Of a stretch of DNA of 64,000 nucleotides, positions 38,779 to 48,274 are shown in pieces. Under the pieces are notes generated by a model. That model worked only from the letters and a program-made list of their open reading frames with translations. It searched no databases and was not told where the DNA came from. This stretch comes from Treponema pectinovorum (GTDB lineage: Bacteria > Spirochaetota > Spirochaetia > Treponematales > Treponemataceae), in contig NZ_UFQO01000003.1 of NCBI RefSeq assembly GCF_900497595.1, forward strand, positions 61,531-125,530, in the 5' to 3' direction. The translations under genes were made by a program, and so were the position numbers. Positions within the stretch are counted from its first letter, which is position 1; every line of letters begins with the position of its first letter.

Positions 38779-40230
38779 ATGGATGCAACTGTAGAAAAAT
38801 CAATAACTCGTTTTTTAAGAACTTACGATAAGCCCTTTACAGTCAGCGATGTAAATTCAATTCTTAAATCGTTTGGCGAAAAAATCGATAAGGAAGAAAT
38901 TTTAGATTTTCTCGACAATGACGACAGGGTTTTGTCTCTTAATGGACGATATTATTTGACTAGAGCAGCTGCTTTTACAGGAATGTATTTTAGTTTTGTT
39001 CCAACTCAACAGGAACTCGATCAAACGCTTTTTATTCCTGGCGACAGATGCCTTCCGTTTGTAGATAGCGAAATTCTTTCCTGCCAGTTAAAATTTGTAT
39101 ATAAAGACAAAATCCTTTCTAAAAAAACAATGGAAACAGACTGCAACACAGCAAGGGATTTGTTTACTTTTTTTGGAGATGAATATTCGAGCCAGTATAT
39201 TGCTGCGGATCCTGTAAATACTGAACTAAATCTTGCAGGTAACAATTTTGAACTTCCTCCCAAGTTAAAGATGACGGGAATCTCGTTAGAAAGAATATTT
39301 GAAGATTCTCCTTTAAAAAAAGGCGACAGGATTTTGTGCAAACTTTTAGATTGGGATAAAGGGATTATAGAAATCTGCCCGATACTTGAGCATCAAAAAA
39401 ATCCGTTCATTTTAAATTCTGAGCTTGATGATAGGCGGCAATGGAATACAATCCTCGAAAATTCTCTTCTTTCCTGTTTTGAAAAAATGGGTCCTTGCAA
39501 AAGCATTGAGCAGCAGTTGTGTTTTGCCTTTTTTGAAAGCAAAAAAAATCTTTGCACGAGTGCTTGTGGCTCTATTCACGAGTTTTTAGCGGAATCTAAA
39601 AAAATTTCTATGGAACTTTTTGGCGTAGAAACTCGCCTCTGGAAAAAAGGAGAAGATGTACCTGCGGTTGGAAGCTGGAACAAGGATTTTTTAAATTACG
39701 GATTGGAAGCGTGCTTTCCATCGATAGAGATGCCTGCCTGTTTGATTGATTGCCTTATAAAAGACCAACTTTATGAAAAAATCGACGATATTTCTATGAT
39801 TATCAAAAAAGTTTTGCCGGGCGGAATTGAGTTGAGCGAAGATGAAATGGAGTTGTTTACATTGCAAATTATGAGTAGAAGTGCTATATTACGAAAGCAT
39901 TACAACTGGTTTGCAGATTTTGCAACAGGAGCGCTTCGTCACAAAGCCTTGGACTTGTATTCAAAAGTTGGCGATTTATTCTATGAAATTGCTGGAGTTG
40001 GAGACGATATCGAAGAATTTCCTCAACAGGAATTGGTAACTCTTTCTCAACTTTACACTCATATCTCTAGGATTTTGGAGTTGCTTACTGGAAGTGCAGA
40101 TTGCAAAGAAGACGATAAGCTTGCACTAAAATTATCTCTCGAAGGTATGGAATGCAATTTTGAAGATATCCGCCCAGAACTGATGACCGCTATTGATAAA
40201 TTCCGTTCAAAGCAATTCAAGGTGATTTAA
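38779..40230 (+). CDS. Unknown conserved-type protein with N-terminal winged-helix-like segment
   Basis: 483 residues, not recognised. The N-terminus (ITRFLRTYDKPFTVSDVNSI, ILDFLDNDDRVLSLNGRYYL) looks like a small winged helix of the kind seen before RNase R or FokI-like parts, followed by a beta-rich segment and a long helical C-terminal half (ALRHKALDLYSKVGDLFYEI). No catalytic motif, signal or membrane span. SD is poor. It precedes an EIIA-like gene by 27 bases and is probably co-transcribed with it. Confidence 0.7.
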   Translation: MDATVEKSITRFLRTYDKPFTVSDVNSILKSFGEKIDKEEILDFLDNDDRVLSLNGRYYLTRAAAFTGMYFSFVPTQQELDQTLFIPGDRCLPFVDSEILSCQLKFVYKDKILSKKTMETDCNTARDLFTFFGDEYSSQYIAADPVNTELNLAGNNFELPPKLKMTGISLERIFEDSPLKKGDRILCKLLDWDKGIIEICPILEHQKNPFILNSELDDRRQWNTILENSLLSCFEKMGPCKSIEQQLCFAFFESKKNLCTSACGSIHEFLAESKKISMELFGVETRLWKKGEDVPAVGSWNKDFLNYGLEACFPSIEMPACLIDCLIKDQLYEKIDDISMIIKKVLPGGIELSEDEMELFTLQIMSRSAILRKHYNWFADFATGALRHKALDLYSKVGDLFYEIAGVGDDIEEFPQQELVTLSQLYTHISRILELLTGSADCKEDDKLALKLSLEGMECNFEDIRPELMTAIDKFRSKQFKVI

Positions 40231-40257
40231 TTTTTTTATTTGCTGGAGGCTTCCTAG

Positions 40258-40719
40258 ATGATTTCTGATATAAATATCGGTGAATATTTGCGCTTGGGTG
40301 GTATTTATAAGGATATTGAAGGAGAGACAGCAACAGAGGTGTTCAAATCAATCTGTTCAAAAATTGATTTACCAAAAGAGCTTGCTCCTAGAGTTTTGTA
40401 CGATGCCCTTTGTGCAAGAGAATCCATTTTGAGCACAGCGGTTGGCAATGGAATTGCAATTCCTCATTCGCAGCATCCTATTTTAAAAGAAGATATAAAC
40501 CAGAGAATTTATATCTGCCATTTAAAAGAACCGATTGATATGCACGCAATGGACGGTTTGATGGTTCGCACTATGATTATTCCGCTTTCAAGTTCTGTTA
40601 AGACTCATTTGCAAATGATTTCTCGCTTAGCACGCCTTTTGGCAAAATCTGATTTTAAAAAAGCACTCGAATTAAAACTTGGAATCGACGAGATTTATCC
40701 GTTGACCCAGCTTGATTAG
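40258..40719 (+). CDS. PTS EIIA type-2 domain protein (PtsN-like)
   Basis: 153 residues with the EIIA fructose/nitrogen-type fold; active-site His70 in GNGIAIPHSQHPI. No EIIB/EIIC permease is adjacent, so a regulatory EIIA is likelier than a sugar transporter part. GGAGG SD. Precedes transketolase by 32 bases. Confidence 0.82.
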   Translation: MISDINIGEYLRLGGIYKDIEGETATEVFKSICSKIDLPKELAPRVLYDALCARESILSTAVGNGIAIPHSQHPILKEDINQRIYICHLKEPIDMHAMDGLMVRTMIIPLSSSVKTHLQMISRLARLLAKSDFKKALELKLGIDEIYPLTQLD

Positions 40720-40751
40720 TTTGAGTTCTTAAATATTTTAAGGGGTTTTTT

Positions 40752-42722
40752 ATGGACACAAAAGGAATTGCTGCCGTTGCAAAAACGATTCGCAGCCTGT
40801 CAATCGATGCCATCCAGAAAGCAAAATCGGGTCATCCCGGACTCCCTCTTGGATGCGCTGAACTTGCTGCTGTTTTGTACGGAGAGGTTCTAAAACACAA
40901 TCCTGCCAACTCAAAATGGGCAGATAGAGATCGCTTTGTTCTTTCGGCTGGACACGGCTCTATGTTGCTGTATTCAATTTTGTATTTGAGTGGTTATAAG
41001 GTAAGTTTAGAAGATATTAAGAATTTTCGACAGATTGGTTCACTTTGTCCGGGACATCCAGAATATGGTTGCACTGACGGTGTAGAAAATACTTCTGGAC
41101 CTCTTGGTCAGGGAATTGCGATTGCTGTTGGCATGGCGATGGCCGAAACTATCCAAGCGCAAAAATACAACACAAAAAATCATAAAATCGTAGACCATTA
41201 CACTTATGCCCTTTGCGGCGAAGGCTGTCTTGAAGAAGGAGTTTCTTCTGAAGCATCATCTTTTGCGGGACATAATAAACTTGGCAAACTTATTGTCTTT
41301 TACGACCAGAATAAAATTTCAATCGACGGGTCTACGGACATAACTTTTACAGAAGATATCGGAAAGCGTTACGAAGCTTATGGCTGGCAAGTTTTAAAAG
41401 GCGATATGTACAATGTAAAAGGTCTTTTAAAATTGATTGAAAAAGCAAAAAAATGCACAGATAAACCTTCGCTCATAATGTTGCGTTCTGTGATTGGTAA
41501 ATTTGCACCAAAAGAAGGAACAGCTTCTGTTCACGGTGAGCCACTTGGCGACGAAGACGTTGCTGCAACGAAAAAGAATTTGGGAATAAATCCTTCTGAA
41601 TTTTTTTATGTAGACCCAGACAGCTTAAGATACTTTAACGATAAAAAAGAAATTTTTGCAAGATTTGAATCGGATTGGAATAAGGATTTTGAAGAGTGGG
41701 AGAAAGAAAATCCTGAACTTGCAAAATCTTGGAAAGCGTCTTATGAAGGAATCCCTGATGGGCAGTCGGAGGAAAAATCCTACAAAGCAGGCGATAACGT
41801 TGCAACGAGAACTGCAAGTGGAGATATGATAAGCGCCCTCGGTCTAAAATATTCATACCTTGTAGGCGGCAGTGCAGATTTAAAAGGTTCAAATAAGTCT
41901 GGAATGAAGTGCGACGGTGGAACTTATTCTCCAGAAAATCGAAGTGGACGTTCAATCGAATACGGAATTCGAGAATTTGGCATGGCAAGCGAAGCGCTTG
42001 GAATGTGCGTTCACAGCGGAATTCGCCCATTTGTTGCAACATATCTGGTTTTTAGCGATTATATGCGCCCTTCCATAAGATTGGCAGCGATAATGAAGCA
42101 GCCTGTAATCTATATTTTGACCCACGATTCTATTTTTGTAGGCGAAGACGGTGCAACACATCAACCAATAGAGCATTTGGCCGCTTTGCGTGCAATTCCG
42201 AATGTTCAGGTTTTAAGACCAGGAGATGCCGAGGAAACTGTTGCCGCCTGGAATATAGCAATGCAAAGCAACGACCATCCTGTGATTTTGGCATTGACAA
42301 GGCAAAATGTTCCTGTTTACGAAAAAGAAGATTCGCACTGGAAAGAAAACATAAAAAAAGGTGCTTATGTTGTAAAAGGCTTGAACGAGCAGCCTGACTT
42401 TACAATCGTCGCTACAGGTTCTGAAGTAAATATGGCTTTAGAAGTTTGCAAAATGGTTGAAGGAAAAAAAGTTCGCGTCGTTTCTATGATTGATAAAAAA
42501 CTTTTTGAAGAGCAAGATGAAGATTTTAAAAATAAAATCTTAGGCGGAGCTAAACGAGTTTTTGTTGTGGAAGCTGGATGTTCTTGCGGATGGGAAGGAA
42601 TTGCCACGAGTAAAAAAGAGCTTTTCACAATCGACCGTTTTGGAGAATCAGGTCCTGCAAAGGAAGTTGCAAAATCTCTAGGCTTTACAGCAGAAAATCT
42701 TGCAAAATTGATAAGCGAATAA
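40752..42722 (+). CDS. tkt: Transketolase
   Basis: 656 residues: N-terminal ThDP domain (AKSGHPGLPLGCAELAA, GPLGQGIAIAVGMAMAE), pyrimidine domain (IEYGIREFGMASEALG, THDSIFVGEDGATHQPIEHL) and C-terminal domain. Interconverts pentose and hexose phosphates. The metal-binding GDG of the ThDP motif reads GEG (Glu157), with DQNKISIDG downstream instead of DDN; Asn187 is kept. Ends at a bidirectional terminator. Confidence 0.95.
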   Translation: MDTKGIAAVAKTIRSLSIDAIQKAKSGHPGLPLGCAELAAVLYGEVLKHNPANSKWADRDRFVLSAGHGSMLLYSILYLSGYKVSLEDIKNFRQIGSLCPGHPEYGCTDGVENTSGPLGQGIAIAVGMAMAETIQAQKYNTKNHKIVDHYTYALCGEGCLEEGVSSEASSFAGHNKLGKLIVFYDQNKISIDGSTDITFTEDIGKRYEAYGWQVLKGDMYNVKGLLKLIEKAKKCTDKPSLIMLRSVIGKFAPKEGTASVHGEPLGDEDVAATKKNLGINPSEFFYVDPDSLRYFNDKKEIFARFESDWNKDFEEWEKENPELAKSWKASYEGIPDGQSEEKSYKAGDNVATRTASGDMISALGLKYSYLVGGSADLKGSNKSGMKCDGGTYSPENRSGRSIEYGIREFGMASEALGMCVHSGIRPFVATYLVFSDYMRPSIRLAAIMKQPVIYILTHDSIFVGEDGATHQPIEHLAALRAIPNVQVLRPGDAEETVAAWNIAMQSNDHPVILALTRQNVPVYEKEDSHWKENIKKGAYVVKGLNEQPDFTIVATGSEVNMALEVCKMVEGKKVRVVSMIDKKLFEEQDEDFKNKILGGAKRVFVVEAGCSCGWEGIATSKKELFTIDRFGESGPAKEVAKSLGFTAENLAKLISE

Positions 42723-42760
42723 GCATTTCGTAAGGTAAGATTTTTTATCTAAATAAAAAA

Positions 42761-42803
42761 GGTTGCTTCAAACGGAAAAAATGTTTGGCAACCTTTTTTT
42801 TAT
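42761..42803. terminator. Bidirectional terminator between tkt and lgt
   Basis: AGGTTGC-tt-CAAAC (42761-42774) pairs with GTTTG-GCAACCT (42784-42795); T run follows on plus, and the A run at 42755-42760 gives a T run on minus. Serves both convergent genes. Confidence 0.9.
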
Positions 42804-42847
42804 TTTAAATTTTTTGTAAAAACCGATGGACGATTTTTCCCCACCGT

Positions 42848-43843
42848 TTATTTTTGCCTTTGTTTTTTGCTCAAGTAAAAGCTCAATACTCCAAGTAAAA
42901 TTCCGCCTAAAATCATAAGCATACACAGGATTTGCCCTGTCGAAATATTTAAAAGAGAAGTGTTTAAATACAAGGGTGCGTTAGTTTCTTGTGAGATTCT
43001 GTAGCCTATGTCTGCGTCTGGCTCTCTAAAATATTCAATTACAAATCTAAAAAGTCCGTATCCTGCGGTGTATATTGCAGCAAGGAATCCGTCGAACGGC
43101 TTTTTTTTGCGAAGTAAAAATATTATTGCAAACAGAACCAAACCTTCAAAAATTGCTTCGTAGAGTTGACTTGGATGTCGTGGCAGGTTTACAAGTGTAG
43201 AAGTTACAGAAAGTCCGCATTTTTGTGCAAACTCTTTTACCCATGGGATTGAAGAAGAGAATCGCTCTGCACCAGGAAAAATTGTTCCCCATGGCATTGT
43301 CGTTATTCTTCCGTATAATTCTCCGTTCAGATAATTGCCGAGTCTTCCAAAAGTGTAACCCAAAGGAATTGCTGTAACCATAGCGTCAATCCATTTTAGA
43401 GTTGGGCGTTTGTTTTTTTTGCACCAAAAGATCATTCCCAAAAGTCCACCAATAAAACCGCCGTGGTAACTCATACCAGCTAAGCCTGTAAATTGTCCGG
43501 TTGAGCTAAAAGGCCAAAATATGAGCCAAGGTTTTTGGTAGTAAATGCCAGAAGTGTCGTATACTAAAGTCGAAAAAATCCTTGCACCTACAAGCAAAAA
43601 AACGATTCCTGTTGCAATAAAACTAAATATATCATCTTCTGTTGTTTTTACGAGAGTTCCGTCTTTGCGCGTAAAATCCAACGAGCCTTCTTTCATCAAT
43701 TTTTTCAAAATCAAAAAAGCGGTTCCAAAAGCAAAAATATACATAAGTCCATACCAGCGTATCAGCCCTAAAATCGGAACTCCGGGAAAAATTTCTGGCT
43801 TAATCCAAGAAGGATAATTGATATAAAGCGGTAAAAAATTCAT
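42848..43843 (-). CDS. lgt: Prolipoprotein diacylglyceryl transferase
   Basis: 331 residues, seven membrane spans; GLAGMSYHGGFIGGLLG with the catalytic-type His, FGRLGNYLNGELYGR and HPSQLYEAIFEG are Lgt signatures. Adds diacylglycerol to lipobox Cys, as needed for LivJ and other spirochaetal lipoproteins. AGGA SD; 34 bases downstream of the ATPase gene, same operon. Confidence 0.96.
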   Translation of the reverse strand: MNFLPLYINYPSWIKPEIFPGVPILGLIRWYGLMYIFAFGTAFLILKKLMKEGSLDFTRKDGTLVKTTEDDIFSFIATGIVFLLVGARIFSTLVYDTSGIYYQKPWLIFWPFSSTGQFTGLAGMSYHGGFIGGLLGMIFWCKKNKRPTLKWIDAMVTAIPLGYTFGRLGNYLNGELYGRITTMPWGTIFPGAERFSSSIPWVKEFAQKCGLSVTSTLVNLPRHPSQLYEAIFEGLVLFAIIFLLRKKKPFDGFLAAIYTAGYGLFRFVIEYFREPDADIGYRISQETNAPLYLNTSLLNISTGQILCMLMILGGILLGVLSFYLSKKQRQK

Positions 43844-43877
43844 TTTCGTATCCTAAAATTTATATTGCGTAAATTTT

Positions 43878-45020
43878 TCAAACTTTAAAGCCCTGAGAAG
43901 CGGCTTTTACAAGTTTTGATTTTAACAAAAGGTTTTCTTTTTTTAGTTGAGTAATTTCGTATTGTTGGGTTTTTATCGTTTCTGCAAGTTCGCCCATGCT
44001 CAACGCTCCAGTTCCAACCAAATCTTCTATATATGAAAGTTTTTGAGAATAATCGTCGTTTGCTTCTTCAGAAGTCAATTCGTAAGTTGAATCTAAATTC
44101 AAATCTCCAAAGTTGTCTCCAAATTTAATCGTTTCGCTTTGGAGGATTTTTTCTGCAATCCTGTAAATTGCCTGGCTTATTACAGAATTTGGTTTATAAA
44201 CTACAACTGGCAAGCGAGAAGAAAGTGCCTTGTCTTGCAAGCTGTCCCTGTAGATAACTCCCAAAGATTCTACGTCGAGTCCTAAATATTGTTGACAGGA
44301 ACGACGGATTTTTAGAGCTTTGTCGGCATCCTTTGGTTCGTCAATCATATTCATGACAAGTCTGGGATGGAATTGTTTCATTCTCTCTTCAAAAACTGCA
44401 GTACTTGTTGGGTCGACCTGTTTTAGAGTTTCTATGAGTTTTGGAATGTAAAGGCGCTGAAGAGATGCAGAGTCATTTTTTAATTTTTCAAGATATTTTG
44501 CAGCGTCGCTGTCTTTTTTGAACGAGGTTGCCATCAATCTAAATACAATATTCTTTAAAAAAAGGTATCCGTTTAAAGTTGCTGTAACCGTCGGCGCACT
44601 TACGACGATTCCTTGTGGAGAAAGCAAAAATAAATCGAGAATTGTAAGATGGGTTCCTGCTCCCAAGTCTATTATCAGATAGTCGCAGTCGAGAGAGCGC
44701 AATTTTTTTATAAGACTGTTTTTTTGAAACGCTTTTATTGAACTTAAGCCTGGAATTTCAGAATCGCCAGCGATGAATGAAACATTTTCGTATTCGGTCT
44801 TTTGTATTATTTCGTCAAAAGTTGATTCGCCGGTCAAAAGTGTTCCAATTCCTTTTTTTGGAGCGGCTTGCCCAATTACAAGATGAAGGTTTGACGCTCC
44901 TAAATCTAAATCGGCAAGTATTACTTTTTTACCCGCTTGCCCCAAGGTTATTGCAAGATTTGCAGAAAGGAGGCTTTTTCCAACTCCGCCTTTACCGCTT
45001 GCTACAGGAATTATTTGCAT
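43878..45020 (-). CDS. MinD/ParA/FlhG-type ATPase
   Basis: 380 residues. Deviant Walker A GKGGVGKS, NLAITLGQAGKKVILADLDL, Walker B-like YLIIDLGAGTH. About 120 extra C-terminal residues after the ATPase fold, ending in a helix-rich segment (GALSMGELAETIKTQQYEIT, LKKENLLLKSKLVKA) that may be a coiled coil or HTH-like. No MinE, ParB or flagellar genes nearby, so the cargo is unknown. No clear SD; TACAAT lies seven bases before the ATG, so the mRNA may be leaderless. Confidence 0.82.
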   Translation of the reverse strand: MQIIPVASGKGGVGKSLLSANLAITLGQAGKKVILADLDLGASNLHLVIGQAAPKKGIGTLLTGESTFDEIIQKTEYENVSFIAGDSEIPGLSSIKAFQKNSLIKKLRSLDCDYLIIDLGAGTHLTILDLFLLSPQGIVVSAPTVTATLNGYLFLKNIVFRLMATSFKKDSDAAKYLEKLKNDSASLQRLYIPKLIETLKQVDPTSTAVFEERMKQFHPRLVMNMIDEPKDADKALKIRRSCQQYLGLDVESLGVIYRDSLQDKALSSRLPVVVYKPNSVISQAIYRIAEKILQSETIKFGDNFGDLNLDSTYELTSEEANDDYSQKLSYIEDLVGTGALSMGELAETIKTQQYEITQLKKENLLLKSKLVKAASQGFKV

Positions 45021-45068
45021 ACGCTATTGTAACATAGTCAGTTCATAAAATATAGTGGGGGTGTTTTT

Positions 45069-45155
45069 ATGTTGTTAATAGATGTTTTTGAAAATATGCG
45101 CCCTCCTATGCGTCCTCCTATGCGCCAAGGTTTCTATTGCGTTAAAATCTGTTGA
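45069..45155 (+). CDS. Possible 28-residue leader peptide with MRPP repeats
   Basis: ATG 45069 follows GGGGGTG; the frame encodes two full MRPP repeats and a partial third in a 28-residue peptide whose TGA overlaps the first possible (TTG) start of ctpA. The DNA carries a tandem 12-mer (CCTCCTATGCGY). Too short for homology; either a coupling/leader ORF or chance. Confidence 0.3.
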   Translation: MLLIDVFENMRPPMRPPMRQGFYCVKIC

Positions 45156-45163
45156 AGTCTAAA

Positions 45164-46678
45164 ATGAATCCCATGAAAAAATTATCGCACTTGTTTAATG
45201 TGACCGCTGTTTTTTTGTTTTCGGCCATATTTGCTTCCCAGTGTTTTGCACAATCTGCAACCTCGTCTTCTGAAATAAACAAAAAATCCCAACAATATAT
45301 GGAAATGATGAACGGAGTTTTTGACTTTGTTCAGCGCAATTATGTTGACGAAGTTGACCCAGAAGCTTTATATCACGGTGCTTTAAAAGGAATGTTAGAG
45401 GCATTGAACGACCCTTACACGCTCTACCTTGATAGTTCAACTTTTAGAAGTTTAAATGATACGACAAAGGGAAATTTTGGTGGGGTTGGACTTTCAATTT
45501 CAAAACCTATGGAATCGACTTCAGAAAAACCAGCTTATGTCGAAGTTGCTTCTCCAGTCGAAGATACGCCTGGTTTTAGAGCAGGAATTTTGGCAGGCGA
45601 TTTTATAATAAGCGCAGACGGCGTTGATACTTCAACTATAACTATGGATCAAGTTTTGGATATTTTGAGAGGGCCAGTAGGCGAAAAAGTTGACCTTGTT
45701 ATTCGTCGTGGTAAAAATATAGAATTTCCAGTAACGCTTACTCGTGCAATAATCGAAGTTCCAACCGTAAAATACGGAATCATAAAAGAAGCAAAAAAAG
45801 TCGGAACTGTGGGCTATATGAGAATTATAGAATTTACTCCGCAGACCGCAGAGCGAGTTCAGCAGGCTTTGGACGCTTTTCAAAAAGAGCAAATTTCATC
45901 GTTAATAATAGATTTAAGAAACAATCCAGGCGGTTTAATAACTTCTGTATATGCGGTTGCCGACAAATTTATTGATAATGGACCAATAGTTTCTACAAAG
46001 AGCCGCCTTGCTTTTGAAAATTCGGTTTTTACAGCAAGCCCAAAAAAGACGACTTTTCCAAAAGGAATTCCAATCGTAGTTCTTATAAATAAAGGTTCAG
46101 CCTCTGCCTCTGAAATTCTTTCTGGTGCTCTAAAAGACAATCACCTTGCATATCTTGTTGGGCAACGCACTTATGGGAAGGGCTCTGTTCAGCAGGTTTT
46201 GCCACTTTCTTCTACAGATGGAATAAAAATTACGATGGCGCGTTATTATACTCCGAGCGACACCAATATCGACAAAATCGGAATTCCGCCAGATAAGGAA
46301 GTTCTTTTTCCTGAATTAAACGAAGAAGGCGAAAAACAATATACACAACTTTTAAAAAGCGATGAAGTTTCAAAATATGTGGAATCGCACAAAGATATGA
46401 CGGAGGCGCAGATTGCTCAGTATGCAAAAGTTTTAAAAGCAAAGTATACAGAGATTGAACTTTCAAGCCTTAGAAAGATAATCCGAAACGAAGTTAACCG
46501 CACAAAAGGAACTCTCCTTTATGATTTGGATTGGGATATTCAGTTGAACGCGGCTTTGGATATTTTGACGTTGTCTAAGGATGAATTTTCAAAACTCGTA
46601 TTAAGCACAAAAACTTTAAAAGAACTTCAGCAAGAAGCGTCTGCAAATGAAGAATCTTTAAAGAATGAAAAAAAATAA
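45164..46678 (+). CDS. ctpA: C-terminal processing protease (S41 family, CtpA/Prc)
   Basis: About 504 residues from ATG 45164; TTG 45152 and ATG 45173 are also possible and no SD is clear. Signal peptide (KLSHLFNVTAVFLFSAIFAS, then QCFA), PDZ domain (PGFRAGILAGDFIISADGVD), catalytic Ser in GSASASEILSGAL and Lys in GKGSVQQ. Periplasmic endoprotease. The C-terminal helical region ends Lys-rich. Confidence 0.92.
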   Translation: MNPMKKLSHLFNVTAVFLFSAIFASQCFAQSATSSSEINKKSQQYMEMMNGVFDFVQRNYVDEVDPEALYHGALKGMLEALNDPYTLYLDSSTFRSLNDTTKGNFGGVGLSISKPMESTSEKPAYVEVASPVEDTPGFRAGILAGDFIISADGVDTSTITMDQVLDILRGPVGEKVDLVIRRGKNIEFPVTLTRAIIEVPTVKYGIIKEAKKVGTVGYMRIIEFTPQTAERVQQALDAFQKEQISSLIIDLRNNPGGLITSVYAVADKFIDNGPIVSTKSRLAFENSVFTASPKKTTFPKGIPIVVLINKGSASASEILSGALKDNHLAYLVGQRTYGKGSVQQVLPLSSTDGIKITMARYYTPSDTNIDKIGIPPDKEVLFPELNEEGEKQYTQLLKSDEVSKYVESHKDMTEAQIAQYAKVLKAKYTEIELSSLRKIIRNEVNRTKGTLLYDLDWDIQLNAALDILTLSKDEFSKLVLSTKTLKELQQEASANEESLKNEKK

Positions 46679-46684
46679 ATTAGA

Positions 46685-47494
46685 ATGCGACAGTTTATCT
46701 CTTGCGTAAGTCCAAACAGCGAAGGCCTCGTAAAAATTTCTGGCAAGGATTATAAGTATTTGGCTCAAGTTTTGCGTCTTACCACTGGAGATATGATTTG
46801 TCTTAGAATTCCTGACGGTTCACTTTTGGATGCTACTGTTTCTAAAATCGACGAAAAAGATAAACATTTAATTCTACAAGTTTGCAATCCGTCTTTTCCT
46901 TTAAAAAAAGGTGAAAATCAAAGCGAATATGAAAGCCAAACCGATTTTTATCTTTTTCAATTTATGCCAAAAAGTTCAAAGATGGATTTTATTTTAAGAC
47001 AGGCGGTTGAATGCGGTGTCAAAAAATTGATTCCTGTTATTGGTGAATTTTGCGAATCGTATACTGCCGAAAAAAAATTCAAAAACGACCGTTATGAGCG
47101 TATAATAAAAGAGGCTCGCCAACAAAGTGGGAGTCCAATCGCAACTGAAATTCTACAACCTTTAACGCTTGAAGATGCTTGTAATGTTTGGAATGAAATT
47201 TCGGAAGGAGATAAAGAAAAATCGTTTGCTTGCGTGCTTTATGAGCGAAGTTTAAAGACAAAAAATCTGTACGAAGCGCTTGTAAATTTTAAAGCGATAA
47301 GGCATTGTGCAATTTTTTGTGGTGCCGAAGGTGGAATAAGCCCCAAAGAGATAGATTTTTTCCTTGAAAAAGGGATTATTCCAATTCATTTTGAAACTAA
47401 TATTTTGCGTTGCGAAACCGCAGCACTTTACGGCACTGCTTGTTTGCAATCTGCAATAACAGGAAAAAAATTATGGAAAACGACGAGTTTATAA
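46685..47494 (+). CDS. rsmE: 16S rRNA m3U1498 methyltransferase RsmE
   Basis: 269 residues, SPOUT family: N-terminal PUA-like domain (YKYLAQVLRLTTGDMICLRI), QAVECGVKKLIPV, KEARQQSGSPIATEI, and the knot GAEGGISPKEIDFF / ETNILRCETAALYGT. Six bases after ctpA; the last 22 bases overlap the next gene. Confidence 0.93.
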   Translation: MRQFISCVSPNSEGLVKISGKDYKYLAQVLRLTTGDMICLRIPDGSLLDATVSKIDEKDKHLILQVCNPSFPLKKGENQSEYESQTDFYLFQFMPKSSKMDFILRQAVECGVKKLIPVIGEFCESYTAEKKFKNDRYERIIKEARQQSGSPIATEILQPLTLEDACNVWNEISEGDKEKSFACVLYERSLKTKNLYEALVNFKAIRHCAIFCGAEGGISPKEIDFFLEKGIIPIHFETNILRCETAALYGTACLQSAITGKKLWKTTSL

Positions 47495-48264
47495 ATGAAG
47501 AACAAAATTCTTTTAAAAGTAAAATAAAAAGAATAAATATAGTAGGTGTGCCAGTTGACGTCTGTAAAAACGAAGACATGGACGATGTTATACTTGAAAT
47601 TTTGGCAAAACCAGGTCCAAAGCAGATTGTTTTTCTATCCATTTGGGATCTTTTAAAAGGGCGCAATCAAAAAAAATCCTTTAGTCAATATTTAAAAACT
47701 GCGGATTTGATTTTGCCAATATCGTTGAGCCTCATAAAAGGAGCACGTTTTCTAAAAAAAGACATTCCTGTGCGCTACAATCCTTTTAAAGCGGTCATAA
47801 CGATTCTTTCTTCAATGGAAAATCATTATAAATCGCTTTTTTTGCTCGGCGGAAGAAAAAAATCCTTGCAACTTGCAGAGCGAAATGTACGAGAAACTTT
47901 TCCTGAACTACAGATTGTCGGGCGTTATGTTGGCTACCATTCAAAAAAAGTTGAAGAAGATATCGTGCAGGCAATCTACAAATCTTCGCCCTCGCTTGTA
48001 ATTGTTAGCGAAGGCATAAAAGAAAAAAATCTTTGGGCATACAACCACAGAAATGAATTTTCTTCGAGCATTTTTTTGTATTACAAAGACTGCATTGGAA
48101 TTTTTTCTGAAAGGTTAAAACGCGTAAAAGAAACAACTTTTGATAAAGGCCTTGAGATTTGGCCAGAAATCTTACGGAATCCTCTAAAGCTGTTTTTGTT
48201 TTTTCCTTTTATCCGTTATATAATCCTTTTAGTTTGGTACAGGCTTTTTAAAAAGAACTCATAG
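47473..48264 (+). CDS. Divergent WecG/TagA-family protein, probably altered catalysis
   Basis: 263 residues from ATG 47473 (AGGA nine bases upstream). Fold marks of the WecG/TagA glycosyltransferase family are present: ETFPELQIVGRYVGYHSKK and SLFLLGGRKKSLQLAERNVR. But the usual LPDG segment reads LPISLSLIKGA without Asp, and the GxGxPKQE motif reads VSEGIKEKNLW. The C-terminus ends in a hydrophobic helix and basic residues (membrane anchor). Polysaccharide-related role is uncertain. Confidence 0.7.
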   Translation: MENDEFINEEQNSFKSKIKRINIVGVPVDVCKNEDMDDVILEILAKPGPKQIVFLSIWDLLKGRNQKKSFSQYLKTADLILPISLSLIKGARFLKKDIPVRYNPFKAVITILSSMENHYKSLFLLGGRKKSLQLAERNVRETFPELQIVGRYVGYHSKKVEEDIVQAIYKSSPSLVIVSEGIKEKNLWAYNHRNEFSSSIFLYYKDCIGIFSERLKRVKETTFDKGLEIWPEILRNPLKLFLFFPFIRYIILLVWYRLFKKNS

Positions 48265-48274
48265 AGTTTTAGTT

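Noticed and set aside
45060..45150. CCTCCTATGCG tandem repeat as a phase-variable tract
   Set aside because: Only about two and a half 12-mer units, multiple of three, so slippage would not change frame.
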